41,729 nucleotides of DNA from Cohnella sp. (GCA_028287445.1 JAQBPQ010000071.1:1-41729), one strand, 5' to 3'; positions 1 to 8,424 are shown, counted from the stretch's first letter. The notes: a model not told the origin generated them from the sequence alone. Program-made: numbers and translations.

Positions 1-100
1 ATGCCTGACAAGACACGATCAAACCGTGTTTTAGGTTGGAAATCAACTTCTTGCTCATGAACTCGCCTGATTTCAAAATGGAGTAATTATTTATATTCAT
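1..100 (-). CDS. nanE: N-acylmannosamine-6-phosphate 2-epimerase, 5' end only (partial)
   Basis: The minus strand is open from an ATG at 100 to the window edge, encoding 33 residues that end in HGLIVSCQA. That ending closely resembles the N-terminal first beta strand of NanE epimerases, which convert ManNAc-6-P to GlcNAc-6-P in sialic acid and ManNAc catabolism. A second in-frame ATG at 58 would give MSKKLISNLKHG and is nearer the usual NanE start. Neither ATG has an ideal ribosome site: GGAGGTG lies 16 nt before the first, and a weak AGGCGAG lies before the second. A good sigma-A promoter lies upstream at 139-166, divergent from the DUF4127 gene. The identification rests on about 20 residues, so it is a family recognition and not proof. 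The rest of the gene is outside the window. Confidence 0.6.
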   Translation of the reverse strand, partial: MNINNYSILKSGEFMSKKLISNLKHGLIVSCQA

Positions 101-138
101 CTCAATTGGTGAATTTCACCTCCAACCTCTTTGGGTTC

Positions 139-166
139 ATTATAGCAATAACCTTGTGTCTGTAAA
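139..166 (-). promoter_or_regulatory. sigma-A promoter for nanE
   Basis: On the minus strand, TTTACA (161-166) and a perfect TATAAT (139-144) are separated by 16 bp. The -10 lies inside the left arm of the inverted repeat shared with the divergent promoter. Confidence 0.6.
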
Positions 167-195
167 AGATATTTTTTTCATTTCTGGTCATATTT

Positions 196-226
196 TTGGA
201 TATTAAATTCAATCGTATGCTATAAT
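196..226 (+). promoter_or_regulatory. sigma-A promoter for the DUF4127 gene
   Basis: TATAAT at 221-226 has a weak TTGGAT -35 at 196-201 (19-bp spacer). It lies 24 bp before the start codon and just ahead of a GGAGG site. Confidence 0.55.
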
Positions 227-250
227 GAACCCAAAAAAGGAGGATTCCGG

Positions 251-1807
251 GTGAGTAGTATCGTTTATCTTCCATTAGATGAAAGGCCCTGCAATGCTAA
301 GTTTCCCAAACAAATCGCCGCTGCTTCAGACCTTGAGTTGATCTCACCTCCGCAGGCTTTGCTCGGTCAGAAGAAACTTCCGGCACACACAGCCGGCGTG
401 GTCGAATGGCTGCATGAACATACGATACGGGCAGATCATCTGATCGTGTCTTTGGACATGCTGGTATATGGCGGCATTGTTCCTTCCAGGCTTCATCATC
501 TTTCTTTGGAACAATGCCGGTTGAGGCTCCAAACGCTTGTGGATTGCAAAAGAAGAAATCCGAAGCTTCGGATCTTCGCATTTAATCTCATCATGCGTGC
601 TCCCGCCTATAACAGCAGCGATGAAGAACCCGATTATTATGCAGAGTATGGCGCCCAGTTAGCCCGTAACGGTTGGCTTCGAGACAAACATACACGCGAT
701 GGTTTAACTGAACAGGAGCAGTTTGAATGGGTGCAACTAACCGCCGGTATTCCGGAGCAAGTTTTTCAAGACTTTATCGGACGTCGACGAATCAATACCG
801 CGGTTAATCAGATGGCCGTGGATCTGACCTTTGAGGGTTGGATTGATTTCTTGATCATACCTCTCGACGACAACGCGAAATACGGTTACTCTTCCTCCGA
901 ACAGCGCCAGCTGCTCTCAACGGTCGAGGCCAAACAGCTTTTACACCGGGTTCATCTGTACCCGGGTGCGGATGAAGTCGGAAATACATTGTTTGCGCGC
1001 GTATTCTGTGAAATCAAAAACTATCAGCCAGAAATCTACATCCGTCACTCTTCGATCGCCGGCCCTCATGCCATCCCGAAATATGAGGATCGCAGCCTAG
1101 GAGAAAGCCTAAAATGCCAAATCACCGCTGCAGGAGGATTCATAGGTGATCAGGCCTCAGCTGCGGATTTCGTTCTCATGGTGAACTCCCCACCGGTCGG
1201 ACAATATGAAATGGCGGAGACGACGGACAATTTTGATCAGCGGCATGCCTCCTATTTTTCAGAGATCAATTACCGGGAATTCGTCCAAGCGATTAAACGA
1301 TATGCAGAAAAGGGCTATATGGTCGCACTTGCAGATGTTGCCACCTGCAATGGAGCGGACGAGCCGCTTCTGAAGCTGCTTGCCGGGATGGGGCTGCTGC
1401 CCAGCTTGTCCGCATATGCCGGATGGAACACTTCGGGAAACTCGCTAGGTACGGTCATTCCCCATGCGATTGTAGAATCCTACTACCGTAAAGTGAATGG
1501 CGCCGATGAGGCGAGCCGATCGCGGAACAGCGAGGCCTTTTATTTGTCCAGGCTTGTGGAAGATTGGGGTTATCAGGCTAAGATCCGAATGGATGTCGCA
1601 TACCATCACATAGAATCGCTCGGCGGCAATTATTTTGATGTCGAAGCCATTCATGATCAGGTATCGGAATTAGTACATGAGAAGATGGAAGCGTTTATCG
1701 CAGAATATTTGAAGGATATGCGTCCCGGCCGGATCCGGCTCGAGAATGTGGGGCTACCATGGAAGCGGATGTTTGAGGTGGGATTCGATCTTCGACTTGA
1801 GGGCTAA
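251..1807 (+). CDS. DUF4127 family protein
   Basis: This 518-residue protein starts at a GTG preceded by AAAAAAGGAGG at 8-nt spacing. The N-terminus (IVYLPLDERPCN) is the signature of DUF4127, a family of about 500 residues with no established reaction. No signal peptide or membrane segment is visible, so it is probably cytosolic. A conserved-looking LIIPLDDNAKYG segment lies mid-protein and may form part of an active site. The gene is divergent from the probable nanE and shares its mirrored promoter sequence, which suggests a role in the same amino-sugar pathway (inference). It is single and monocistronic, ending in a strong bidirectional terminator. Family assignment is confident and function is unknown. 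Confidence 0.9.
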   Translation: MSSIVYLPLDERPCNAKFPKQIAAASDLELISPPQALLGQKKLPAHTAGVVEWLHEHTIRADHLIVSLDMLVYGGIVPSRLHHLSLEQCRLRLQTLVDCKRRNPKLRIFAFNLIMRAPAYNSSDEEPDYYAEYGAQLARNGWLRDKHTRDGLTEQEQFEWVQLTAGIPEQVFQDFIGRRRINTAVNQMAVDLTFEGWIDFLIIPLDDNAKYGYSSSEQRQLLSTVEAKQLLHRVHLYPGADEVGNTLFARVFCEIKNYQPEIYIRHSSIAGPHAIPKYEDRSLGESLKCQITAAGGFIGDQASAADFVLMVNSPPVGQYEMAETTDNFDQRHASYFSEINYREFVQAIKRYAEKGYMVALADVATCNGADEPLLKLLAGMGLLPSLSAYAGWNTSGNSLGTVIPHAIVESYYRKVNGADEASRSRNSEAFYLSRLVEDWGYQAKIRMDVAYHHIESLGGNYFDVEAIHDQVSELVHEKMEAFIAEYLKDMRPGRIRLENVGLPWKRMFEVGFDLRLEG

Positions 1808-1811
1808 TCAA

Positions 1812-1868
1812 CATTTTCATATTATAAAGAGAACCTCGCCTTGAGGTTCTCTTTATAATATGAAAATG
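1812..1868. terminator. bidirectional terminator, 26-bp perfect stem
   Basis: Positions 1812-1837 and 1843-1868 are perfect reverse complements with a 5-nt loop. The GC-rich core GAACCTC/GAGGTTC is flanked by AT-rich arms that supply T-rich tracts both ways. It lies between two convergent genes. Confidence 0.85.
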
Positions 1869-1927
1869 GATATTTACCCCTAAATAATGTGTTTTTCCGG
1901 ATATTTTATCCGGTACAAACCATATTT

Positions 1928-3064
1928 TCATATATAGGCCAAGCCAGCCGTGTATGGAAACGGAACGGGAAATAGTCCTTTCATGGAACCCGTTCCTTCA
2001 AGCTCAGGATCCTTGGTACTGGCGCGATCGAAAACGATACGAACGAGCTCGTCTGCCGACAACGTCATTCGGTTCGTTCCTGCTTCCAGCAACCAACTCC
2101 TATCGTCCAACTCCTTCAACCGGATGGCAGCTGAGTTGCCGGCTGCCTTGCGATCAAGCCAAGGGCGTAGTTGGTTGACAAGTGCCTGACCGTCCACAAT
2201 ACGGATCGTGCCAACGTTATCTTCTTCCGACGACGGTACCATGGACAAACGGTTATTCAGCTCAGTTTCATGCCATGGCACGGGGAAATCGAGTCCCGAC
2301 AAACCAAATTTTTTGACGGCGTGAGCAGCTAGACACACCACCGAAGCCGCATCTCCGGCGTACTCCAGCACAAGACCGCTTCGCTGTGGATCGACCGGTA
2401 TCCCGAAAACGCCAAACGACCTCACCGTTCCTTCGTGTTCCGCTACCAATACCCGATGTTTCATCTTCAAACAGCTGGCCAGGGCTTCTACCTTGATCAG
2501 CATGGCAAGCTCGTTTATCCCCAGATCATAGCGAATGTCTCGTCGCGAAGCAGTCTCATAGATTTCGTGTATATCCGAAGCTGCCATTTCCCTGATCTTC
2601 AGGGTACATGGATCCTCGGAGGAGAGTAAGACATCCGCCGTCAATTGGTCCAACCCGTAACGGAGTGTCCGACCGAATGGTGCACAACCCGTTCGAGTAT
2701 ATAAAGTGCGACCTCCGGAAACCAGGAGTAACGATGCGCCCGCTTGACGTATGTAGCGGTATATTTCACTCAACACTTCACTTGCAATCCCTTTGCCCCT
2801 GGCATCTGGATGTGTGCAGACCGAGCCGAGCGAAAACACTCGCAAACAGGCATCCCCAATCCGGATGGTCATGGGAACAAGTCCCATGAACGATAGGAGT
2901 TTTCCTTCTTCAAAAGCTCCGAACGATACGTGCATCATCGAATCGGAAAAAATATACGGAAAGGCTTCCCCCATTGACGGCTGTGTGTCATCTCGGAACG
3001 TCGCATCCGATAAACGGACAGCCTCTTTCATTTCTTCATTTGTCAGCATACGTATAATCGCCAT
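1928..3064 (-). CDS. GNAT family N-acetyltransferase (two-domain, Eis-like length)
   Basis: This is a 378-residue protein. The N-terminal GNAT fold shows SVCTHPDARGKGIAS near residues 80-97, which contains the R-G-K-G-I-A acetyl-CoA pyrophosphate loop. The total length exceeds a simple GNAT (about 150-180 residues) and fits Eis-like enzymes with tandem GNAT and C-terminal sterol-carrier-like regions. Start ATG at 3064 has AGGGG 8 nt upstream. It is the last gene of a three-gene unit with the metallophosphoesterase (44-bp gap) and ADP-ribosylglycohydrolase. The acetyl acceptor is unknown. In context it could modify an amino sugar or amine, but that is inference. Confidence 0.85.
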   Translation of the reverse strand: MAIIRMLTNEEMKEAVRLSDATFRDDTQPSMGEAFPYIFSDSMMHVSFGAFEEGKLLSFMGLVPMTIRIGDACLRVFSLGSVCTHPDARGKGIASEVLSEIYRYIRQAGASLLLVSGGRTLYTRTGCAPFGRTLRYGLDQLTADVLLSSEDPCTLKIREMAASDIHEIYETASRRDIRYDLGINELAMLIKVEALASCLKMKHRVLVAEHEGTVRSFGVFGIPVDPQRSGLVLEYAGDAASVVCLAAHAVKKFGLSGLDFPVPWHETELNNRLSMVPSSEEDNVGTIRIVDGQALVNQLRPWLDRKAAGNSAAIRLKELDDRSWLLEAGTNRMTLSADELVRIVFDRASTKDPELEGTGSMKGLFPVPFPYTAGLAYI

Positions 3065-3107
3065 AACATTAACCCCTATCCGATTTGAGTCTTATGTGTT
3101 CGTGGAA

Positions 3108-4055
3108 TCATGACTGATGAGCCGGCTTCCTTCCCTCTGGCAGGTGGACGGGCTGCTCCACAACCTGTTCTCCGGTATCAAGCCGCAACCAGGTCCCAAA
3201 ACCGCGTTTTCCTTCTTCCAGCATAATGATACGCGCGCCATTTGGAAAGTCTGTCTTCATATAATTGTTATAACCTGTTTTTCTGCCATAGCATAATGAT
3301 ATCCCCATCAACTCTCCGTAATAATCATTGGCGTGATCGTGCCCTACGAAGGTGCCCGTCACGTTCCCTGCCTCCACCATAGCCGCGAACATGCCGGAAT
3401 TGATTCGCGGGCAGCATACTTCTTCATATTTGTTACCGCGGCAGACATGAAGATCCCAAACGTCGTTGTATTCCGGAATCGGAATATGGAAAAAAGCCAG
3501 TGAAGGCACGGGCAAACCACCATTAGCCTTCGCCAACGAGTGCGACTCACGGACAAACCAATCGATCTGGTCACGGGCGATGGCGGCATATCCTCCGATA
3601 CTCGGATCTGCATAATCACCAGAGTCGAGGAAGAACAATGCTTGATCGGTATGGCCGTTTCGTCCAACTAACCGGAGCAAGTAATTCCCGATCCCGGTTA
3701 TGGTTTCCGGCCCCCTTTGCGTGAGACCATATCGCACTTCACTCAACGAGGCCATCAATTCCCCACGAGTAATGCGCGCTTCCGAATCATGGTTACCGAA
3801 TACGACCGCCCACGGCGTACCCGCCTCCTCCATAGCGGCGACCGCGCTGCGGATTGACTGCTTCGGGTAGGTGCATGACTCATCTTCAATGACATCGCCG
3901 GTAATGACGACCAAGTCCGGCCGTTCCTGTACCAATACACGATCCATCAACTGCCTGGTTTTTCGATCAGCTTCATTGTTATCTCCCCAGTGAAGATCTG
4001 TGAACTGCACGATCTTAAAAAGGCCTTCCTCATTGTAAGACAATGGGCGCGTCAT
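3108..4055 (-). CDS. calcineurin-like metallophosphoesterase
   Basis: This 315-residue protein carries the full dinuclear metal motif set in order: FTDLHWGD (about 18-25), ITGD, GNHDSE, a FFHIP histidine and GHDHANDY. The layout (DxHW, GD, GNHD, H, GHDH) fits the Dcr2/Sia1-like bacterial phosphoesterase subfamily. No signal peptide is seen, so it is probably cytosolic and may hydrolyse a small phosphorylated metabolite. Its ATG follows the ADP-ribosylglycohydrolase stop by one base, and its GGGAGG site lies inside that gene, so the two are probably translationally coupled. Substrate unknown. Confidence 0.9.
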   Translation of the reverse strand: MTRPLSYNEEGLFKIVQFTDLHWGDNNEADRKTRQLMDRVLVQERPDLVVITGDVIEDESCTYPKQSIRSAVAAMEEAGTPWAVVFGNHDSEARITRGELMASLSEVRYGLTQRGPETITGIGNYLLRLVGRNGHTDQALFFLDSGDYADPSIGGYAAIARDQIDWFVRESHSLAKANGGLPVPSLAFFHIPIPEYNDVWDLHVCRGNKYEEVCCPRINSGMFAAMVEAGNVTGTFVGHDHANDYYGELMGISLCYGRKTGYNNYMKTDFPNGARIIMLEEGKRGFGTWLRLDTGEQVVEQPVHLPEGRKPAHQS

Positions 4056-4056
4056 T

Positions 4057-5364
4057 TTATTTCCTCCCGTAATCAGTTAATGCCATCGATCTTAAAGCCA
4101 GCTTACTGATCGTCTGAACGCCTTCGCCCGCTATATAACTCTCAATACGATCATGCAACGGTCTAGTCCACTTATCCGGTAGTTTCGCCGAGCCGTTGAT
4201 GATGCCGATAATCGAACCCGAACTCGCCCCGTTGCAGTCTGTATCCAAACCGAGCATCACAGCGATGGAGATCGTCTTTTCCAAATCACGTTCGCCATAC
4301 AACAACGCCAATGCCACAATCGCCGCATTATTAATCGTATGGACCCGATGGTAGCCTGAAAACTTCTCCAAGAGCCGGTCTCCTGCTTTTTCCCAATCCG
4401 GCTCTTCCTTTTTCAGCCCGAGTACCCAGTCCAATGCGCCATGAAGCCTTGATCGCTGCGGGATATGATCCATCCCCGCCCGAATAATCGCTTCCGGCTC
4501 TTCAAGGCCGAAAGCCGCAGCGTTCATGGCTGCAATAAACATCGCGCCGTAGATTCCGTTGCCCCTGTGAGAAACCGCAGCGTCTTGGTAGGCCATTCGT
4601 GCGGCCGATGCCGGATCATTGGGACAAATATATCCGTAATGGTCCGTCCGGATTTGTGCGCCTATCCACTCCCGGTACGGATTATTCAGGACGGCTACAT
4701 CAGGAATTGGAACTCCGGAGCACAAATTGAAATAAGCAGCTCTTTCCGCGGTATAAGTCATTAACGGGGGAAGATAAGTGAGCCACATTTGCGCTATATG
4801 GTCCGTAGTAAAATGCCTCCCGAAAATTTCCACCGTTTTCAATGCCAAAATGGTATAGTCCATATCGTCGTCTCTCGGCATCCCTGAACAGATCTCGATC
4901 GCATTTTGGGCATACTGCTCATGTTTCCACGGCTCGAGACCGACTGGCGGAAACCGTTCGGAAAAATAATGCCGCAACGGATAAGCTTCATATGAGATTA
5001 ATGTTTCCTTGATTTCTTCTCGCTTCCAACCTTCGACCGGTTTACCGAGAAGGCACCCTGCGGCGCGACCAAGCCAAGCACCTTGAATCCGGTAGAACAA
5101 AAGGTCTCGATCCACCGTACCCGGTTTTCGGAATTGTGTGTCCTTCTCAATAGAAGCCAAATCTGATGGCTCCACATACGGATAACCTTCCACGGCCTGC
5201 CAACTAGAGTGGCTCTGATAGAGTTCCCTACATTTGGCTGCCAGCTCGTCCTGTGATCCGGTAATCATGCGAAGATGATCAGGTAACGAGTTGAGATCAA
5301 CTCCCTGTTCCACCAATTGTACCAGCTCTTGGCGCAATATTTCCTCCCAATCGATCAAGTTCAT
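4057..5364 (-). CDS. ADP-ribosylglycohydrolase family protein
   Basis: The protein has about 435 residues. Family motifs are GAWLGRAAGCLLGKP (near 85), PRDDDMDYT (metal-binding acidic cluster) and GLDTDCNGASSGSIIG near the C-terminus. Such enzymes use two Mg ions to cleave N- or O-glycosidic bonds of ADP-ribose or related ribosides, but many family members act on unknown small glycosides. I chose the ATG at 5364 over the in-frame ATG at 5385 because GAGGAG sits 8 nt before 5364 and nothing ribosome-like precedes 5385. About 70 residues precede the catalytic domain and are not recognised. First gene of the operon with the phosphoesterase and acetyltransferase. Substrate unknown. Confidence 0.88.
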   Translation of the reverse strand: MNLIDWEEILRQELVQLVEQGVDLNSLPDHLRMITGSQDELAAKCRELYQSHSSWQAVEGYPYVEPSDLASIEKDTQFRKPGTVDRDLLFYRIQGAWLGRAAGCLLGKPVEGWKREEIKETLISYEAYPLRHYFSERFPPVGLEPWKHEQYAQNAIEICSGMPRDDDMDYTILALKTVEIFGRHFTTDHIAQMWLTYLPPLMTYTAERAAYFNLCSGVPIPDVAVLNNPYREWIGAQIRTDHYGYICPNDPASAARMAYQDAAVSHRGNGIYGAMFIAAMNAAAFGLEEPEAIIRAGMDHIPQRSRLHGALDWVLGLKKEEPDWEKAGDRLLEKFSGYHRVHTINNAAIVALALLYGERDLEKTISIAVMLGLDTDCNGASSGSIIGIINGSAKLPDKWTRPLHDRIESYIAGEGVQTISKLALRSMALTDYGRK

Positions 5365-5381
5365 TGCCAACACTCCTCTCC

Positions 5382-5546
5382 TCATTTATCCAAACCGATA
5401 AACTCCCGATATATCCGATAATACTTCGGATCGACCTGGTGAGGGCTCATGTAGTGATTAAAACTGAAACTAGTGAAATTGCTCACATAGGGCTCAACTA
5501 AATCGACCGAACAATTATTCCATAACAGGCTTTGTACTTCAATCAT
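5382..5546 (-). pseudogene. 54-residue orphan open frame, probable gene remnant
   Basis: This frame is open from ATG 5546 to TGA 5382, immediately before the ADP-ribosylglycohydrolase gene. It encodes a protein-like, aromatic-rich sequence that includes VEPYVSNFTSFSFNHYMSP and ends YREFIGLDK. No Shine-Dalgarno site precedes it, and in-frame stops lie just upstream, so it looks like the surviving 3' end of a decayed gene and not a genuine small protein. The parent family was not recognised. It could also be a translated leader coupled to the next gene, since its TGA lies 18 bp before the chosen start. Confidence 0.4.
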
Positions 5547-5623
5547 TCATAGGCTATCATAAGAGTTGACAACGGTTTCATTTTGACCTACTTCAAAACT
5601 AAGAATAGAAAGGAACGCGCCCA

Positions 5624-6439
5624 ATGTTGTGGGAAAACTTAACGGTTAAGCAATTTGAGAAAGCAGTTGTGTCCACCAATCGCATGTGTGTTTTACCAAT
5701 CGGATGCCTGGAAAAACACGGCGATCACCTTCCTCTAGGCACGGACATGATGATCGCGAGGGCAATTGCAGAAAAAGCTGCAGAACTTGAGCCTTGTATC
5801 ATTTTCCCCTATTATGTCTTCGGCCAGGTCTCAGAGGTCAGGCATCACCCGGGCACTGTAGCGCTCAGCAGTGATTTGCAGATGCGGCTTCTGAACGAAA
5901 CGGTAACTGAGATCAGGCGTAACGGTTTCGATAAAATTGTTCTGGCGAACGGGCACGGCGGGAACAACAATTGGCTGAAGTATTTTGTACAGACGATGTT
6001 GGATGAACGAAAAGATTATGTAGTGTACTCTTATGATTTGTGGGAATTAACAACCCATCAATTACAGCACCTGGAAAATCATTTCGAAACACCCGAAAAT
6101 TATGGGCACGCGGATCACATGGAAACGTCCGAAATCATGCATATCGACCCGTCGCTCGTATATATGGATAAATTAAATCCCGGTGAGTGGAATCCGACGG
6201 GCCGAGGACGTTGGCTAACTGAGGAGAATGTAGCCGCAGGCATTCACTGGTATATGGAATATCCCAATCAAATCGCCGGAGATCCTTCTCTATCCACGGC
6301 GGAATATGGCAAAACGTACATCGAATTTTGTGCGGCTAATTTTGCCAAGACCATCAAGAGAATCAAAGAAGACGAGACGGTGTTGAAGCTTCAGACCGAA
6401 TTTTTCGACCTTTGTGACAGTGTGTCGAAGATTCGCTAA
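5624..6439 (+). CDS. creatininase family amidohydrolase
   Basis: This 271-residue protein shows the family metal-site motifs: LPIGCLEKHGDHLPLGTD (about 24-41), HHPGT, LANGHGGNNNW and HADHMETSEIM. The fold hydrolyses cyclic or linear amides (creatinine, formamidopyrimidines, mycofactocin precursor). The specific substrate cannot be read here. AAAGGAA lies 7-8 nt before the ATG. A TTGACA at 5566-5571 may be its -35, but no convincing -10 was found. It is transcribed alone, between two minus-strand operons, and ends at a shared hairpin terminator. Neighbouring glycosylhydrolase and dehydrogenase genes suggest action on an amide of a sugar-like compound (inference). Confidence 0.9.
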   Translation: MLWENLTVKQFEKAVVSTNRMCVLPIGCLEKHGDHLPLGTDMMIARAIAEKAAELEPCIIFPYYVFGQVSEVRHHPGTVALSSDLQMRLLNETVTEIRRNGFDKIVLANGHGGNNNWLKYFVQTMLDERKDYVVYSYDLWELTTHQLQHLENHFETPENYGHADHMETSEIMHIDPSLVYMDKLNPGEWNPTGRGRWLTEENVAAGIHWYMEYPNQIAGDPSLSTAEYGKTYIEFCAANFAKTIKRIKEDETVLKLQTEFFDLCDSVSKIR

Positions 6440-6448
6440 AAACGAAAG

Positions 6449-6495
6449 AGAGTCTGTTTCTGTCAGTCGGTTCCGACTCGAAACAGGCTCTTTTT
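6449..6495. terminator. bidirectional terminator between convergent genes
   Basis: AGAGTCTGTTTC (6449-6460) pairs with GAAACAGGCTCT (6480-6491) with one G-T wobble. A smaller GTCGG/CCGAC helix lies inside, and TTTTT follows on the plus strand. Confidence 0.8.
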
Positions 6496-6504
6496 CATGG
6501 TCGC

Positions 6505-7344
6505 TTAATCCGGAATATCCACCCACCGAAACGGTGTTTCGGCCGCTCTTAGACCATATTCAATAATGGAGATGATGGCTATGGTTTCGGATTCGAGGAC
6601 CATTGGCTTGCCGGTTTCAAAAAAAGCAACCATGTTCCTCATGAAAGGACCGAAGTAATCCGACTCTACCTTGATCAATTTGGCGTTGCCTGAGGAATAA
6701 TTCACCGCCATACTGAACGGGCATTCCCACCCAAAATGACGGAGCTCCGCCTGTCTCCCGTCAGCGAATTCGATCAATAAAGCTGGTGAATTCGTTGTAC
6801 CGAATGACATCACCCGTTTCGGGTTGCTGCCCATTAACGAGACGATTGGCTCAATTTGATGTATGGAGTAATTCTCGAACCTGCCGGGTCCGATACTGGC
6901 AATGGTTTCGACAGTTTGCCGGTCGGCATCCGCATACTCCGTTGCAAACCGAAGAGCGGAACTGGAGTACATCGGGGTGTTATGTTGATGGGCCAGTTCG
7001 AAAAGATCTAATGCCGTTTTTCTGTCGGGCGCGAACGTTTTATCAATATAGGTTGGTTTTCCCGATCGTAAGGGCAGCTGCGACAGCTCCTCATGAAACT
7101 GCGGATGATCGGGGGACAGAACAATCAGGTAATCACTTTTTTGTACCACCTCGTCGATCGAGTCCAGCAGCTCAATCCCTCTTTTCGCACACCATTCGGC
7201 GTTCGGAGTGCCGGTCGGAGAGTCTATCTTACCGTAGGCATAAGCCACTTTCATCTGCCCACCCGATGCCTCTTCGATCCATTCCGGATATTTCTCAGCG
7301 TGCCACTCATCGAGGAAATAATCGATAAAACCTATTGTTTTCAT
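6505..7344 (-). CDS. divergent Gfo/Idh/MocA-like oxidoreductase
   Basis: This 279-residue protein shares the family layout (Rossmann-like half, then mixed alpha/beta half ending ETIAIISIIEYGLRAAE) but is shorter than the usual 330-390. The N-terminus lacks the GxGxxG dinucleotide loop, and the family EKP lysine motif reads IDKT (GKPTYIDKT near residue 97-105). The lysine is kept. Catalytic-region SIHQIEPIVSLMG replaces the usual DxxxH segment. Start ATG 7344 follows GGGGAG at 8 nt. It is 21 bp downstream of a canonical family member and is probably co-transcribed with it. It may be a partner subunit, or use cofactor differently. Confidence 0.7.
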   Translation of the reverse strand: MKTIGFIDYFLDEWHAEKYPEWIEEASGGQMKVAYAYGKIDSPTGTPNAEWCAKRGIELLDSIDEVVQKSDYLIVLSPDHPQFHEELSQLPLRSGKPTYIDKTFAPDRKTALDLFELAHQHNTPMYSSSALRFATEYADADRQTVETIASIGPGRFENYSIHQIEPIVSLMGSNPKRVMSFGTTNSPALLIEFADGRQAELRHFGWECPFSMAVNYSSGNAKLIKVESDYFGPFMRNMVAFFETGKPMVLESETIAIISIIEYGLRAAETPFRWVDIPD

Positions 7345-7365
7345 CTGACCTACTCCCCAGTCCGA

Positions 7366-8424
7366 TCAAAATTTGATTTCCAAACTGCTGTCCGACGAAT
7401 CGTAAATCGCTTGCATGATTTTGGAGGAAAGAATGACGGTATCAATGTGAGAAGGCAGCTTCTCTCCTGTTCGGATACAATCCAAAAAGGCATCGATTTC
7501 GTTCTGAAACATATTCGTTGTATTGAATTTAGGAGTCGTTTCGAGCAACGCGCCGTTTTGGGCGCTATACAGTTTGAAGTCCGCTCCATACTGCAACCGA
7601 ATGCCGGCCTTATCACCCAGAAAATCGATATACATCTCATCGACGCCAATATTTTGTGCCCAGGCTCCATTCACTGTAATGCTGGGGCCTTCCGTGCGGA
7701 TCATCGCGGTAACGAAGTCGTCGACATCATAGGTACCTTCATAATTCGGAGGACCTGCCCACATATTCAAATAGGAATAGTTTTTCATATCCCGCCCTAA
7801 TTTGCTATAAGCCTGACCAGTGACGGTCTTCGGTTGCGGATCACCAGTGCAGTACATAACGATGTCTAGAAAGTGCACACCCCAGTCGATCAAAGCACCG
7901 CCGCCGGCAATCGCCTTCGTGGTGAATGCCCCACCCAACCCCGGGATGGAACGTTGGGAACGGAAGCTTACATATACGTGATAAACCTCGCCCAACTCAC
8001 CGTTCTCAATCATTTTTTTGATGATATTGACACCGGTATTGAAACGGTTTACCACACCGATATTCAACACTTTCCCGGTTTCATGCTGTACCTTCTGCAT
8101 TTCCAACGCATCGGCATAGGTTCTGGCGGCAGGCTTTTCGCACAATACATTTTTGCCGGCGTGCAAGCAATCGATTGTAATGGTAGAGTGGACATTATTC
8201 GGCGTACAAACGGAAACGGCTTCGATCTCAGGGTCCTTCAAAATATCATGATAATTTTCAATCGCCGTGCCGCAGCCATACTCTTTCACTGCTTTTTGGG
8301 CACGTTCCAGGTTGATATCGCAAAAATATTTAATTTCTGCATTGGGATTCGCTATGTATGCCGGGATATGAGCGGTATTCGCGATCGTACCGCATCCGAT
8401 AACGGCAACTTTGATCTTCTTCAT
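7366..8424 (-). CDS. Gfo/Idh/MocA family oxidoreductase
   Basis: This 352-residue NAD(P)-dependent sugar dehydrogenase is of usual length. AVIGCGTIANTAHIPAY (8-24) is the dinucleotide loop, LCEKPAAR holds the family lysine, and GGGALIDWGVHFLDI holds the DxxxH catalytic pair. Family members oxidise ring hydroxyls of sugars or cyclitols, often at C2 or C3. GGAGG lies 7 nt before the ATG, and a clear promoter precedes it at 8487-8515, so this gene and its downstream partner can be expressed independently of the RpiR-led operon. Substrate unknown. Confidence 0.93.
   Translation of the reverse strand: MKKIKVAVIGCGTIANTAHIPAYIANPNAEIKYFCDINLERAQKAVKEYGCGTAIENYHDILKDPEIEAVSVCTPNNVHSTITIDCLHAGKNVLCEKPAARTYADALEMQKVQHETGKVLNIGVVNRFNTGVNIIKKMIENGELGEVYHVYVSFRSQRSIPGLGGAFTTKAIAGGGALIDWGVHFLDIVMYCTGDPQPKTVTGQAYSKLGRDMKNYSYLNMWAGPPNYEGTYDVDDFVTAMIRTEGPSITVNGAWAQNIGVDEMYIDFLGDKAGIRLQYGADFKLYSAQNGALLETTPKFNTTNMFQNEIDAFLDCIRTGEKLPSHIDTVILSSKIMQAIYDSSDSSLEIKF

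Larger units (their letters stand above)
130..235. promoter_or_regulatory. 18-bp perfect inverted repeat spanning two divergent -10 regions (candidate shared operator)
   Basis: Positions 130-147 and 218-235 are exact reverse complements over 18 bp, separated by 70 bp. Each arm contains one TATAAT, and identity extends through GAACCCAA on the downstream side of each -10. A shared -10 hexamer alone would explain only 6 of the 18 bases. I infer that one regulator, or a looping dimer pair, represses nanE and the DUF4127 gene together. No second copy was noticed elsewhere in the window. Confidence 0.6.

Noticed and set aside
5566-5594. TTGACA at 5566-5571 as a full creatininase promoter
   Set aside because: The hexamer is perfect, but 17 bp downstream reads TACTTC. 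No acceptable -10 is present, so only the -35-like element is noted.
5624-6439. Creatininase-family gene as a mycofactocin MftE homologue
   Set aside because: No mftA-like peptide gene, radical SAM enzyme or other mycofactocin gene is in the neighbourhood.
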